From contig JAURVB010013256.1 in the NCBI GenBank assembly GCA_033002965.1, forward strand, positions 1 through 64,000: DNA of 64,000 bases, given 5' to 3'. Under the pieces are notes generated by a model. The model did not search any database. It saw only the letters and a list, made by a program, of their open reading frames with translations, and had not been told where the DNA came from. Below are positions 1 to 12,080 of this stretch, in pieces; position 1 is the first letter of the stretch; each line of letters begins with the position of its first letter. Position numbers and translations under genes: made by a program. The DNA is from Piper betle. Taxonomy: Eukaryota > Streptophyta > Magnoliopsida > Piperales > Piperaceae.

Positions 1-398
1 ATTTTTGATCATATGTATGCATGCAAACTTTGAAGAAGAGAGGAAGAAACTTACTAAAACAATGGGGAAGCCGGCGTTTGTCCAAGGAGCTTATGTGCAT
101 GACGCCCCCTCCCTCCTCCTTATAAAATGAAAGAAGGCTTAGGGTTTATGAAAACACACTTCGTTGCCGGGTAAATGGGTAAGTGATACGGTTCACTTTA
201 CCATTTCACTTAACCTCTTAAACGGGTACATGGTATGGTTCAGTTAAATGGTTAGATGGTATGGTTTACTTAACCGGGTAAAAATACTTAACCGGTTAAC
301 TAATACTTTCCACTTGACCGGGTAATTGATAATTAACCGGGTAGCGGGTAAATAATTTAAATAAATTCATGGATACCAATGTTCGATCCCACCGCGTC

Positions 399-436
<38 letters not shown>

Positions 437-462
437 TTATTTATTTTTTCCAGGTCTTTACA
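1..462 (-). mobile_element. Family B LTR, 5' end portion (minus strand), cut by window edge
   Basis: Read on the minus strand this begins TGTAAAGACCTGG, the start of the family B LTR seen again at 9054, 41736, 45926, 53456 and 61583. Behind the terminus comes an AT microsatellite, then many copies of a short ACCGGGTAA-like motif (about 170-350), then the conserved stretch with CCTTATAAAATG near 118-128, which could hold a TATA-like element. The next base after 462 is plus-strand B LTR interior and not a normal flank, so this is a rearranged junction. Confidence 0.75.
401..432. repeat. (AT)n microsatellite
   Basis: About 15-16 uninterrupted AT dinucleotides, followed by ATTTATTTATT. It lies about 30 bp inside the minus-strand LTR terminus. 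Confidence 0.95.
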
Positions 463-1068
463 CCCGAGGTCGTGGAACATCTGAATTGGAGTAAGGTGCA
501 AGAAAGGAGGGGTCTTGAGGTTGGGAAAAGAAGAACAGGCCAGGAGTTGGGCGCCATGGTGCAGCACATGGTCGCCTTGGATAGCTGTTGTAAAACGTGG
601 ACATTAGGCTTCATCTTTGGCTGTTTTAATTCGTTGTTGATGCTTGATTAGGATGTTTAGATGGTTGTTGAATTAGGTTGTATAGGGAAGAAGAAGGGTG
701 TGATCTGAGTTGTACCAAGGATGAAGCTCGAAGAAGAGAAAGGCCGACGGGAAGAAGAAGAAGAAGAAGAAAAAGCTCACGGTGGCAAATCTGTAAATAC
801 TGGTTGACTCGATATCGACTCGAGTTAAAAATAATACGTACTCGTAATAAATCTTTAAAAAATAATTATTCTAACGGGTTATGGGTTTAAGATGATAAAC
901 TAACCAATTATTGGATGAAATCGACCTGGACATACGTAATAAAAATACGGTAATGATAAACAGTCGATAATTAATGGGTACACAACAAGCGATAAGTAAT
1001 TAATAAAATAAAGATTTTACCTTTGCTATATTAAATTTAATATTAGGCAAATAAAGTGATTATTTTAA
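463..1068 (+). mobile_element. Family B LTR, left part of a split copy
   Basis: The sequence matches 46780-47390 of the complete-start B LTR at 45926 almost base for base. Shared landmarks are the GAGGTCGTGGAACATCTG block, the GAAGAAGAAGAA run near 750-772, the CTCGATATCGACTCGAGTTAAAAATAAT block and the AT-rich tail. It stops at GATTATTTTAA, where a family C LTR terminus begins. The missing continuation resumes at 37124 with the same five bases TTTAA. Short open frames here (for example 678-890) are low-complexity arginine-rich translations and are not taken as genes. Confidence 0.8.
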
Positions 1069-2413
1069 TGTAACACCCCCGAAAATGTCACCGGTGACCA
1101 AACCGTTGCTAATATACTGGGTTCGGTTAAGCCGACCTAGATCTGCCATCGGCGTTTTAAGATGGAGATGCAAACATAAAGTGCATGGATGGGATGCGTG
1201 GGTTCTAACGTAGTCCTACATGCATGCTATGATGTGCAAGCAAAACAAAACCATGCAACAAGCAAGAAATTTCAATGAAAATTCATTAATTTTTTTACAT
1301 AAAAAACAGACAGAATCTCCACTAAAAGTGCAATAGGGGCCAACTTGTCAACAACAAGAGTATATAAATATTTTATCAAAATACGATAAAACGTAACAAT
1401 CTACCGTGGCATTCATCATTATCTCATTTGTTTTCATCTAAGCCGAGTTTGAACTCCAAGGCTCCCTACCCATTCACAATTATCCGCTCATCTCATAAGA
1501 AGCAATTTATGAAGACAAAATATTTTAATTATCATTCACACAGCATTAACACACCATCATTACACATTACACGTGGTAGGTACATGTGTGCGCGGTTATG
1601 TGTTGCTCCTCCGTAGTCTCGACAGCTTTCATCCCTTGCATTTCTCACCTACATATATATAGAAAAACCATCAGTAACGAGTGTTACTAGCCCAGAAAAT
1701 AACTAATATCAATCTAGCATAGGAGAGCAAACTCTCCTGTTGAATCAAAACCATATACTTCCTCAAGAACTCTCATAAGGGCATATATGGGAGCCGTCAC
1801 CATTGGGTCGATAACGTCCCCCTCTCTTACTCATTCTCATACCTTGGTCATTTCTCTATCGCTTCTCGCATCAAATCTCATTCCTTTCCGCCCTCTACAC
1901 CTTCCATATTACTCCTGGCCTTGAGCACGAAAGCAGAGCACTCTCAGGCAGTCGCCTCCACACTTCTCCGAGTTTGAGGAACTCAAAGGTGGAGTTGTCC
2001 GGATCCTTTGGGAACGAAGTGGGTTCTCCCTAGCTCTAGAGCCCGCTCTTCCGAGCACACACCCTATCTAAAGGCGTGGCCATCAGCAACCCTCATTCCA
2101 TCTCTCACCTAAAACACGAAAACTATACATATATAGGCCTGGGTTGGGATTTATACAATGGCCTGAAGGCAACTTGTGGTGGATCTTAATTCCAAAAACT
2201 GACTAGAGGGTTCTTATCCTCGAGGGTTATTAATCCGAACAAAACTATTGGTTACATGACCCAAGTCAAGTGGGATCCGTAAAACGCCACTTAACTCATC
2301 CTGCACATGATAAATCAAATAAACAATAGAATAGCGTAAATCAGAGAATGAGTTCTAAATGGATCTGGTAAAAGCTCCAAACATGTCCTCGTGCCTAGGT
2401 GGTGAGCTCCTAC
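1069..2413 (-). mobile_element. Family C LTR, 3' half (minus strand), start of the 36-kb inserted block
   Basis: It begins TGTAACACCC, the complement of a C LTR 3' end, directly after TTTAA at 1064-1068. The order of landmarks matches the complete solo LTR at 5216-8259: block near the 3' terminus, dyad motif around CAGTAAC-GAG-TGTTACTAG (about 1672), the CTCTCAGGCAGTCGCC block, and the TATATATAGGCCTGGG block. It ends at GAGCTCCTAC, where another C LTR terminus starts. The missing LTR remainder may be represented at 36468-37123. Confidence 0.75.
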
Positions 2414-5139
2414 TGTAACATCCCAAATCCGATCCACACTTGTGAACCGAACTGGCATGTTACAGGCCTCGGTTAGGTCGGCTAACCCAAACCCAGCTTG
2501 CACGGATCTAATCTTGCCGTCTTAAGAGGAAGATATTACTCGTCATGCATGGATGAATGCACAAAATCCTAACATGATACTAAATGGATGACGTGCAAAC
2601 TAAATTATACACCATCACATCAATAAAATAATATCATAACAAAATATAAGCACTCAATCTACTGACATGTGCGCAAGCGACGACAATGCTCCTCGGTCAA
2701 AGCTGGCTCCTCCGACTTGTGATTATTACCTACATATAGTATAAAAACACATCAGTAACAAGTGTTACTGGTCCAGAAAATAAAATAACTATAACAAGCT
2801 GGCTATGAGAGCAAACTCTCATATGAAAGAAAACATCTTATACTTCCACGTGAACACTCTGAAGGGCACTACTGAGGAGCCACTGGCTGCAGACCCGGTA
2901 GCATCCCAAACTTACTGATCTACTGCTGGTACTGTGCCACTCTCGGCACTTCTTTTTCAGTACTTCTCATGAAACTTTATCCTAAGCCCTCTCCTTACCT
3001 CCATATTTCTCCTGGCCTTGAGCACGAAGGCCGAGTACTCTCAGGCAGTCGCCTTTAGTACCCTTTGAACCACAAGTCCGGACATGCGCTGTACTAAACA
3101 GTACCCGTAAACCTCCACGTTCTCCGGGTGTGAGGAACTCAAACGCGGAGTTGTCAGGATCCCTCGGGAATGGAACAGTCCGCTGGCACTAATCCAGAGC
3201 CCGCTTTGACTGTCACGGCATCCTCTGCATGGTACGTGCAGTCGGTTTCTCCATCTCTCGTCTCACTGAAAACACGAAAACTACATATATATAGGGCTGG
3301 GTAGGGATTTATATAATAGGCCCGAAGGCAACTTGTGGTGGATCTTGTTTTCGAAATCATCCTCGAGGGATCTCATCCTCGAGGGGTTATTAATCCGGAA
3401 AACTATTCGGTTAAATGGCCCGAGTTAAGTGGGATCCAATAAAACGCCACTTAACCCGTCCTGCAAATAATAAAATAAACATACAATAGAAAAGAGCGTA
3501 AAACAGAGACGAGTCCTAAACGGACCTGGTAGAAGCTCCAAGCGTGTCATCGCGCCTAGGCGGCGAGCTCCTACTCCGTACCTACACATCAAAACTAAAT
3601 ACTAACACCCGCTAACTAAATGATGCATCAAACTCAATGAACATCACGCACAATTCAATCATCAATATCCATCAACAATCAAATAATTATAAATGTAAAT
3701 AATTCTAACTCATCCTATTCATACCAATTTTATTGTGTTTTTCTAGGTTACATCCTGACTCACTTATCATGCTCAGACTGGATCTACCTCATTAGATCAC
3801 TTACTCTTCATTCACTACTCTAATCATCATCATTGCATACTCATCGTTTCATCCATAATCTAAGCATTAATCATGATAAATTAATCAACCCTAGCATGCT
3901 ATGCTAACAATCATCATCAATTTTAAATAATCAATTCGGAGGTAATTATACCTCACGTCGTCGGCAATCGGCGACGGCTAGGGTTTCGTCTTGCAGTCTC
4001 GGAGCTCGAGTTCGGCACTCATCGGCGTCCGAAGTTCGATCAGGATCCAACTGGGTGAGCTCCGCGGAAGATCCGGTGAATTCCAGCGAATTCCACGATT
4101 TTCCAGACGGTTTCCGGCAGTATTTTCCGGCGGCTTCCGGTGGTTTTCCGGCGACAATCTGCCGGTTGCGTCTACTAGCCGGAAAGAGGTCATGTTGGGT
4201 ACCATCGGAACCGGCTCGGCAAGCCCGACTCATCTATGACATCAGCGTGGCCAGTGGAGGTGGCGGCTCGCCGGAAAATGGCTAAAACAGAGTCCGGCGG
4301 CGATGGGTAGCTACATCCGGCCGGCCACGGGCGGCGACGGCCTCCGCTCCGGTCGAGGAAGGTCGCTAGGTGGTCGAAGGTGCTCGAGGCGCACTACTCG
4401 ATTGCGGCAGCGACGGTCGCCGGCAGCGCAATCGGCGACGTGATCGAAGCAGCCGCGGCACTAAGGCGTGGCGATTCCGGCGTCGCGGCGGCCCGATGGC
4501 GGCCGGGCCTGGTCGGGCGGCACGACAACGCCGTGGCGAGGCTAGGCGGTGCCGATCTGCGGCTAGGGCGGCGTCCACGGCAGCGGCAGCGGCACTGCAC
4601 AGTGGCGGTGTCGGGTAGGGGTTTGGATGGGGAAGAAGTTAGAAACGTCGGGGGTGGGGGGTGAGAAAATAGTTGGGTGGCAATATCGTAAATAATACTT
4701 GACTCGTGTCTAGCTCGAGTCAAGTATAATAACTAAGTCATATTAAATCCTAAAAAATTCATAAAAATCGGGAAAAATCCCATAAAATCAAACAAACACC
4801 AAAACATCATAATGATATGCTCTAGAACTATCAACCCACCCAAACTACCCGTAACGCGTCCTAATGCGGTAAACGGCCTAAAACTAATTCTACGATCCAC
4901 TATATATATAAAATAAAAAAAATAACTGGCATACTCTCATACATTCTGATAACTCATTCTGTTCTACTGTGTTCATGACGTTATCATCATATACTTGAGT
5001 ACGCATGACCCTCATAGCTCATACACACGACTGGCATAGACTCGGTACACGTGTCCTGAAACATACTCAACCCATGAAATCCCGGTCTAATCCGACCGGT
5101 CTGAATATAAAGCTCTAACTCGACATTGTAGGCTTTACA
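2414..5139 (-). mobile_element. Family C LTR, second copy (minus strand)
   Basis: It runs from TGTAACATCC to GGCTTTACA, so both LTR termini are present. It parallels the solo LTR at 5216-8259 but lacks a stretch of some 280 bp found there near 5440-5720. Positions 3960-4620 form a very GC-rich segment that opens overlapping reading frames on both strands (for example 4394-4723 minus). These translate to Arg/Ala/Pro-rich low-complexity protein and differ between LTR copies, so I do not call them genes. The flanks CCTAC and GTTGA do not match, so this is not a clean insertion. Confidence 0.75.
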
Positions 5140-5215
5140 GTTGAAACTCTACAATCCTAGGTCCTACAAGCCAACCTAAAGTGACTGCTATGATAGGTCT
5201 CCTACTAGGTACGAG
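5140..5215 (-). mobile_element. Family C element interior, 3' noncoding piece
   Basis: About 76 bp between two C LTRs. Its last bases ACGAG are repeated at 8260-8264, and removing the solo LTR joins it to 8265-9053. The joined stretch resembles, in reverse complement, the 3' noncoding interior upstream of the C LTR at 62457. Confidence 0.55.
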
Positions 5216-5854
5216 TGTAACACCCCAAATCCGGTTCACGCTTGTGAACCAAACCGGCATGTTACAGGCCCCGGTTAGGTCGGCTAATGCGAACCTAACT
5301 CGTGCGGATCCAATCTCGGCGTCTTAAGATGAAGATACGTTCTGTCATGAATGAATGCATGCACAAAATCCTAACATGGCACTACATGAATGACATACAA
5401 ATTAAATTTCACACCATCACAATTACGAGCAAAATCGATGAAAATTCTGAAGTAAAACTAACAGGGTCTCCCCTAAAAGTGCAATTATGGGCCCACCCTG
5501 TCAAAATAATATATATGTATAAATATATACACATGCATCCATGATTTCATTCACACAAAATCTAATATATTAGGAATTCATTCTGAAGCTGGGGTTTCCA
5601 CCCACTACGCTTCCGCTGCGCATCTCTGATCATGTTCACATTCTATCGTGTCTTAACATTTAATCATGTCACATCATCGTGTCTCAAACATTTAATCATA
5701 TCTTAGCATTTCACAACATTCACAATATAATAGCATCATAAATAAAATATAAACGCTCAATCAACTGACATGTGTGCAAGCGACTACAGTGCTCCTCCGT
5801 CCAAGCTGGCTTCTGCAACTCGTGATTATTACCTACATATAGTATAAAAACACG

Positions 5855-5872
5855 TCAGTAACAAGTGTTACT
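5855..5872. repeat. Conserved palindrome in family C LTRs
   Basis: CAGTAACA, two bases, then TGTTACTG is a perfect 8-bp dyad. The same arms occur at 2754-2771, and degraded versions occur near 1672 and 16964 and, in the opposite orientation, near 42640. It lies next to ACCTACATATA in each copy. Its role is unknown; an LTR regulatory site or RNA hairpin is possible. Confidence 0.7.
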
Positions 5873-7089
5873 GGTCCGAAAAATAAAATAACTATAACAA
5901 ACTGGCTATGAGAGCAAACTCTCATCTGAAAGAAAACCATATACTTCCTCAAGAACACTCTGAAGGGCACTACTGAGGAGCCACTGGGCTGCAGACCCGG
6001 TAGCATCCCGAACTTACTGCTCTGCTGCTGGTACTGTGCTACTCTCAGCACTTCTTTTTCAGTACTTCTCATGAAACTTTATCCTAAGCCCTCTCCGAAC
6101 CTCCATATCTCTCCTGGCCTTGAGCACGAAGGCCGAGTACTCTCAGGCAGTCGCCTTTAGTACCCTTTGAACCACAAGTCCGGACATGCGCTGTACTAAA
6201 CAGTACCCGTAAACCTCCACGTTCTCCGGGTGTGAGGAACTCAAACGCGGAGTTGTCAGGATCCCTCGGGAATGGAACAGTCCGCTGGCACTAATCCAGA
6301 GCCCGCTTTGACTGTCACGGCATCCTCTGCATGGTACGTGCAGTCGGTTTCTCCATCTCTCGTCTCACTGAAAACTCGATAAAACTATATATATAGGCCT
6401 GGGAAGGGATTCATATAATAGGCCCGAAGGCAACTTGTGGTGGATCTTGTTTTCGAAATCATCCTCGAGGGATCTCATCCTCGAGGGGTTATTAATCCGG
6501 AAATATTCGATTAAATGGCCCGAGTTAAGTGGGATCCGATAAAACGCCACTTAACCCGCCCTGCAATAATAAAATAAACATACAATGGAAGAGCGTAAAA
6601 CAAGACGAGTCCTAAACGGACCTGGTAGAAGCTCCAAGCGTGTCATCGCGCCTAGGCGGCGAGCTCCTACTCCGTACCTACACATCAAAACTAAATACTA
6701 ACGCCCGCTAACTAAATGATGCATCAAACTCAATAACATCAAAATCACAATGCAAGCATCCATCAACATAACAATCAGAAAATCATAAAAATTAATTAAT
6801 CCTAACTCATCCTATTCATACTAATTTTATTACGTTTTTCTAACTTCTGTCGTGATCCATTATCATGATCCAACTCGATCTATCTCATTAGATCACCTAC
6901 ATTCATCCATTCAAATCATGCATGTAACTTATCATTTTATCCCTAATTAGTCATTAATCACATCATGCGACTCATCGTTTCATCCATAATTAAGTATTAA
7001 TCATATCAATAAACCAACCCTAGCATGCTGTACTAACAATCATCATCCATCTTAAATAAATCACTCGGAGGTAATTATACCTCACGTCG

Positions 7090-7800
7090 TCGGCAATCGG
7101 CGACGGCTAGGGTTCCGTCGCGCATCTCGGAGCTCAAATTCGGCGCTCATCGGCGTCCGAAGCTCGATCGGGCTCCACTGGGTGAGCCCCGCGGAAGATC
7201 CGGTGAATTCCAGCGAATTCCAGAAATTCCGATTTTCCGGCGGTTTTCCGACAGCTACTGGCGGTTTTCCGGCGGCTTCCGGTGGTTTTCCGACGACAAT
7301 CGCCGGCGGCGTCTACTGGTCGGAAAGGGGTCGTGTTGGGTACCCTCGGAACCGGCTCGGCGAGCCCGACTCATCTATGACCTCAGTGTGGCCAATGGAG
7401 GCGGCGGCTCGCCGGAAAACGGCAAAACAGAGGCCGGCCGTGGTGGTTGCTAGATCCGGCCGGCCACGGCGGCAACGGCCTCCGCTCCGGTCGGGGAAGG
7501 CAGCTGAGGGGTCGAGGACGTCGAGCCGACCACCTGATCGTGGTGGCGACGGTCGGCGGCGGCGCGATCGGCGACGCGACCAAGACCTTGCCGCGGCGCT
7601 ACGCACGGCGATTCCGGCGTCACGGCGGCCCGATTGGGGCCGGACTTGGTCGGGGCAGCATGGCGACGGCGTCGCCGAGCTGGGCGGCGTCGGTCGACGG
7701 CCGGGCGGCGCCGACAGCGGCGGCGGTGGCGCGCGAACAGGGGCGGCGCGGCATGTTTTGGGGAAGAAAAGGTCGGGGAAGAGGAAGAAAAGGCTGGTGG
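7090..7800. other. GC-rich block inside family C LTR
   Basis: This segment is strongly GC-rich, full of CGGCG and CCGG repeats, within otherwise AT-rich LTR sequence. The homologous block in the second C LTR is 3960-4620. A looser counterpart stands at 63090-63760. Long frames on both strands arise from lack of stop codons in GC-rich sequence. Frames and residues are not kept between copies, which argues against a captured gene. Confidence 0.6.
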
Positions 7801-8264
7801 CAGTTTCGTAAATAATACTTGACTCGTCTCCGGCTCGAGTCAAGTATAATAACTAAGTCGTATTAAATCCTAAAAAAATTCATAAAAATCGGGAAAAATC
7901 CCGTAAAATCAAACAACACACAAAAAATCATAATGATATGTTCTAGAACTATCAACCCACCCAGACTGCCCGAACGCGTCCTAACGCGGTAAGCGGCCTA
8001 ATACTAATTTTACGATCCATTATATATAAAAATAATAAAAAAATTACTGGCATACTCTCATATATCTGATAACTCATTCTGTTCTGCTGTGTTCATGACG
8101 TTATCATCATATACTTGGGTACGCATGACCCTCATAGCTCATACACGCGACTGGCATTGGCTCGGTACACGTGTCCTGAAACTGACTCAACTCGAAAAAA
8201 TAACGGTCGACCCGACCGGTTCTGAATATAAAACCCTAACTCGAATCGTGGGTTTTACAACGAG

Positions 8265-9053
8265 TGTATAGGTTAACGAGCTGCATGGCCCACTGTCGCC
8301 AAGCTAGATCCAACTCTTAAGTGTCCCTCTATAAAGAACTGGACCACTCACAGGGTCCTAGTTGACTTGGTCCTGAGTCAAGTATCTCTCTCAGTTCTAT
8401 AAGAGAACAAGGATAGCTACTATGACTCTACTGCATGCTATGGCATAGGTGACTATCTATACAAGCACTAACTACTGCTGAAAGGAGGCGAGAACACCTG
8501 TACATACACAACGTGTCTCAAGGAGTATGATAACATACTCTACACGGGACTGTGGAGTCTGCATCTTGTCTGTGGCATGTGCTCTGTGCTCTGGGCAATG
8601 TATACTCATCTCAATCCTCTGGATAAACTGATGGTAGAATCGATACATAAAAAGGGGTGAGTGGAAATCCTCAAGTAAAAACTCTACTCGATCTGACATC
8701 TCTAGGTTATAGGAAGGGAGGCTGAATCTCGTGGAAATCTAGTCCCACTACCCAAGAACTCTCACTAGGTAATATTCTCAGAAACGGCTCCTAAGTAGCT
8801 CTAGTTCAATCAGCTAACAGTAGGTACGTGTTTCTCGATACTGTACTAGATGCACTTCTAAATGGGCGGGGTTCAAACAACGCAAAGAACTACTGTCTCC
8901 CCTCAAGTCTACGGGGACTCATAGTGAGGTTTGACACGTGTCTCGTCCGCTCTTCAGTGGTGTGTGACCTGCCGTCCCGTACCAATTCTTAATACTAATC
9001 TTGACTCACAAGACTACTACCGCTGTGGTAGAGTCTCACACAAGGCTATTAAT
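8265..9053 (-). mobile_element. Family C element, 3' noncoding interior (minus strand)
   Basis: No coding sequence is visible. In reverse complement parts match 53457-53916 (for example the CTCAAGGAGTATGA and TGTGGAGTCTGCATCT stretches near 8518-8568) and 61589-61760 (the AGAGTCATAGTAG and TTGGCGACAGTG stretches). The matching region at 61589-62456 leads straight into a polypurine tract and C LTR, so this is the noncoding stretch between pol and 3' LTR. It is cut on the right by the family B LTR at 9054. Confidence 0.6.
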
Positions 9054-10621
9054 TGTAAAGACCCGGAAAATAATAATAATAATGACGTTCAACGCAGTGG
9101 GATTGAACGTGGGAAAAAATTCGTTAGCTGGATAAGTATGAATTACCCGGTTAATTGAAAAGTAATTTTTAATGGTTGAATCGGTCAAGTCGACTACATT
9201 ATTTATCCAATTAACCATTTAAGTTAACCATACCATGTACCCATTTAACGGGTTAAGTGAAATGGTTAAGTGGACCATGTTGATTACCCAATTACCTGGT
9301 TAAAGGAATTACGGTAAAAGGGTGCTTCCACGTACCCTAGCCGTCATTTTATTTATTATAAAAGGAAAAGGAGGAGGGCGTCATCTAAAATTTTCCACCT
9401 TAGACAGACGCCGGATTTCCTCCTTTGCTCGGGTAATTTTCTTTCCTTTCTTTTTCTTTTGTTGCATGCATACACATGTTGCATAAATCATAAACATGAT
9501 AAACATAAGAATTAAATGAGATATCAACAAGGGAAGAAGAAAACCAGGAGGACGTCCTGCTGTTTTCCAGCAGCAACCACGCCATGTTTCCTTCCATGGT
9601 GCGTGGTTGACGTGCTGGAGGTGGGAATTGCTCCCGACGGTGATGCTGGCCGGATGGAGTCACCTTGGAGGGCCAAAACAGACCGTCGAGGAGGCACGCA
9701 GGTCTGAAATCCGAGGGGAGAACAGGTCGATGTTGCCATGGGTGGTGTTGCTGGCCAGACGTGGATCCGCCATGGAAAGTGCAGACTGGTCGTCACCTGG
9801 GGTGGTGCTGGTCGTCACCTTGATGGGGCAGGACATGGTCGCCATGGCTGCTGGTCGGCCACCATTAATGGTGAAATTAAGGTCCCCATATAGGGTGTAG
9901 TCCGAGTTTCATGAGATAGCAGCGGATAAAGATTGGATCTTTGGGGTTTTTCCAATCGGATCAGTGGGGTAGATAGAAGATGGGGTCTGAAATTGGGTGG
10001 AAGGAAAAGAAGACATGCTGGTCGGGTGCTGTTTATGTGGCCGACTAGAGTAGTCGTCATGGGTCTGGTCGGGTGCTGTTTATGTGGCCGACTAGGGTAG
10101 ACGCCATGGGTCATGGGCTGATTATGTGACCGACATGGAGTCATCCATGGTCAGGTCGGGGTTGCTGATTGGGTGGCCGGAATGGGGTCGCCAAGGACTG
10201 GTTGAGGGTTGCCATGTGGTGGCCAAGTTGGAGACGCCATGGCAGCAAATGGAGGCCGCCACGTTACTGGTTGGTCGCCATGCATGGTGAAAATATCGGC
10301 TTTCACTGGTTGACTACAATAAAGCTGGGAGCTTTGGGGTCGTTAAATGAATTGTTAAAGTAGAATGGCAACCAGGTAAATATGGGAGAACTCGATGCAG
10401 TTGAGTTAGAATATAAGGTAAATACAAAAGAATTAAGTATGGGACATGTTAATAATTAAATTATCAATTAGATAATGGGGATTTGGATGGGGATAATTAA
10501 TAATTAATTATCATTAGAATTGCTGAAAATTTAATAAGAAATGAAGACTAACATGAACTAATTACATCATTTAAAATTGATAGTATATTAGTCATGTACG
10601 TTGCATGTAGGTTCATGCAAA

Positions 10622-10649
10622 ATAAAATTATACTAATGTATAATTTTAT
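10622..10649. repeat. 28-bp perfect palindrome conserved in B-type LTRs
   Basis: The arms are ATAAAATTATAC and GTATAATTTTAT around a 4-base centre. The same palindrome stands at 18181, 35632, 37625, 39905, 47887 and 51420, and with one mismatch at 54974 and 59425. The arms are constant while the four central bases vary. It always precedes the GCACCGAGTGCAACCGG or CGCATGGTGGTCGAAT block and the tandem array (in LTR orientation). Confidence 0.9.
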
Positions 10650-10864
10650 GCCTTCATTCAGATTAGGGTTCACGGGTCACAGTCAGACGAAATCACAAGT
10701 CAGGTACGTATAATAGGTAGAACATCGTATTTTCCTTGTTGGTAGCCTAGGTCGGCCTGAGCCCAGATTCGACCACCATGCACCGAGTGCAACCGGGGTC
10801 AAAGAATTGACTCAGTCCGACACTGGGTCGTATTATGTGCGTAAAGTTTGTAATGCATTAACAT

Positions 10865-11520
10865 TGTTTTGGAGTAGTGATAGCCGCCCCATAAAAAGGC
10901 TACGGCCGGGGTGAGCAAGGCACAACGATTCCTCCATCGCACTGGAGTGCAGTGATAGCCTCCCCATAAAAAGGCTACGGCCGGGGTGTGTGAGGCACTG
11001 GCACTAGAGTTGGTAGTGAGTGCTTCCCCACAAACGGGGCATAGCATTCACCTGTGTGCAGTGATAGATTCCCCATAAAAAGGCTACGGCCGGGGTATGG
11101 AAGGCACTGGCACTGGAGTGCAATGATAGCCTCCCCATAAAAAGGCTACGGCCAGGGTGTGTGAGGCGCTAGCACTAGAGTTGGTAGTGAGAGATTCCCC
11201 ACAAACAGGGCATAGCATTCACCTGAGTGTAGTGATAGCTTCCCCATAAAAAGGCTACGGCCGGGGTGTGCATGGCACTGGCACTGGAGTGCAGTGATAG
11301 CCTCCCCATAAAAAGGCTACGGCCGGGGTGTGCGAGGCACTGGCACTAGAATTGGTAGTGAGAGCTTCCCCACAAACAGGGCGTAGCAATCACCTGAGTG
11401 CTAGTGATAGCTTCCCCACAAAAAGGCTACGGCCGGGGTGTGCGAGGCACTGGCACTGGAGACGGTAGTGGTAGCCTCCCACAAAAGGGCTACGCCCGTG
11501 GTGTGCGGATCACAGCGGAT
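10865..11520 (+). repeat. Minisatellite array type I in B LTR
   Basis: Roughly ten diverged units of about 60 bp are centred on CCCCATAAAAAGGCTACGG followed by CCGGGGTGTG and a GGCACTGGCACT spacer. Units alternate between a form with AAAAAGGCTACGG and one with ACAAACGGGGC, which gives a longer higher-order period. AGCCT and AGGCT inside each unit can pair as a short stem. Confidence 0.85.
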
Positions 11521-11902
11521 ACCTCCTCAGCATTGTTTTGGAGTATAGCGGAATCGCTCCACCGCATATTAAAATAAACATAAGGAAATAGTGGAATGTA
11601 CTTGATTTATTTTATCTATTATACTACTTAGTGTTGTAATCACTAATGCGGAATTGCCTCCGCAGGTGTGCAAATGTGAAATTAGGTGATTGACAACCAG
11701 GGCATGGAGCAAAATAAATATGAGGACTCCTTTTTATTTATTTATTTGAGAAATAAGTGTGGCTACTGGGAAACGGTTTAAGACTGTGGGATCTTTATAT
11801 ATGTTTTTGTTAAACAGAAATGTTTGATATATTTGCTAAATTGTGAGTAACACCTGGCCAGCTAGGCCCACATTGTTGTGACAAATGGCGGGTCGTTACA
11901 GG

Positions 11903-11914
11903 TGGTATCAGAGC
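11903..11914 (+). promoter_or_regulatory. Primer binding site, tRNA-Met type
   Basis: TGGTATCAGAGC lies two bases after the LTR end. It is complementary to the 3' end of plant initiator tRNA-Met and would prime minus-strand cDNA synthesis. Confidence 0.9.
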
Positions 11915-12080
11915 CAAGTTTCCCAAAAGCTCACATTTTATGACTCAAGTACCATGTTGAAGAGTCCAATATTTGTCTTTCTCCAATGGGGTATGCCATT
12001 ATTGAATTAGTCGACTCACTAACAAACCTAAGTAATCATTGAAAAGAAAATTTAATGAACCATAACGGAATAAATTTTAG

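Larger units (their letters stand above)
5216..8259 (-). mobile_element. Family C solo LTR with perfect 5-bp target duplication
   Basis: A complete 3,044-bp LTR runs from TGTAACACCC to GTGGGTTTTACA. It is flanked on both sides by ACGAG (5211-5215 and 8260-8264). No primer site or polypurine tract adjoins it, as expected of a solo LTR left by recombination between two LTRs of one element. The copy serves as reference for the family. It contains the CAGTAACA-AG-TGTTACTG dyad near 5855-5872, a GC-rich block at 7090-7800 and an AT-rich block near its promoter-side end. Open frames in the GC-rich block (7182-7811 plus, 7313-7843 minus) are compositional. Confidence 0.9.
9054..11900 (+). mobile_element. 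Family B LTR, 5' LTR of a scrambled element
   Basis: It runs from TGTAAAGACC to GGGTCGTTACA, 2,847 bp, and is followed two bases later by a tRNA-Met primer site. In order it holds the AACCGGTTAA-like repeat zone (about 9135-9310), TTATTATAAAAGG near 9353 as a possible TATA region, a transcribed-looking GC-balanced block (9500-9900), an AT-rich block with the 28-bp palindrome at 10622-10649, a minisatellite array (10865-11520) and the conserved terminal block. A second copy at 17043-19389 is nearly identical where it overlaps. Flanking bases do not form a target duplication with the far side. Confidence 0.85.

Noticed and set aside
1428..1616. Small frames of 60-100 codons throughout LTRs
   Set aside because: They are at the length expected by chance in AT-rich or repeat sequence and are not kept between copies, apart from the antisense frames listed as findings.
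7182..7843. Overlapping 209- and 176-codon frames
   Set aside because: Both are in the GC-rich block of a solo LTR with a perfect target duplication. The homologous block at 3960-4620 does not keep the frame.
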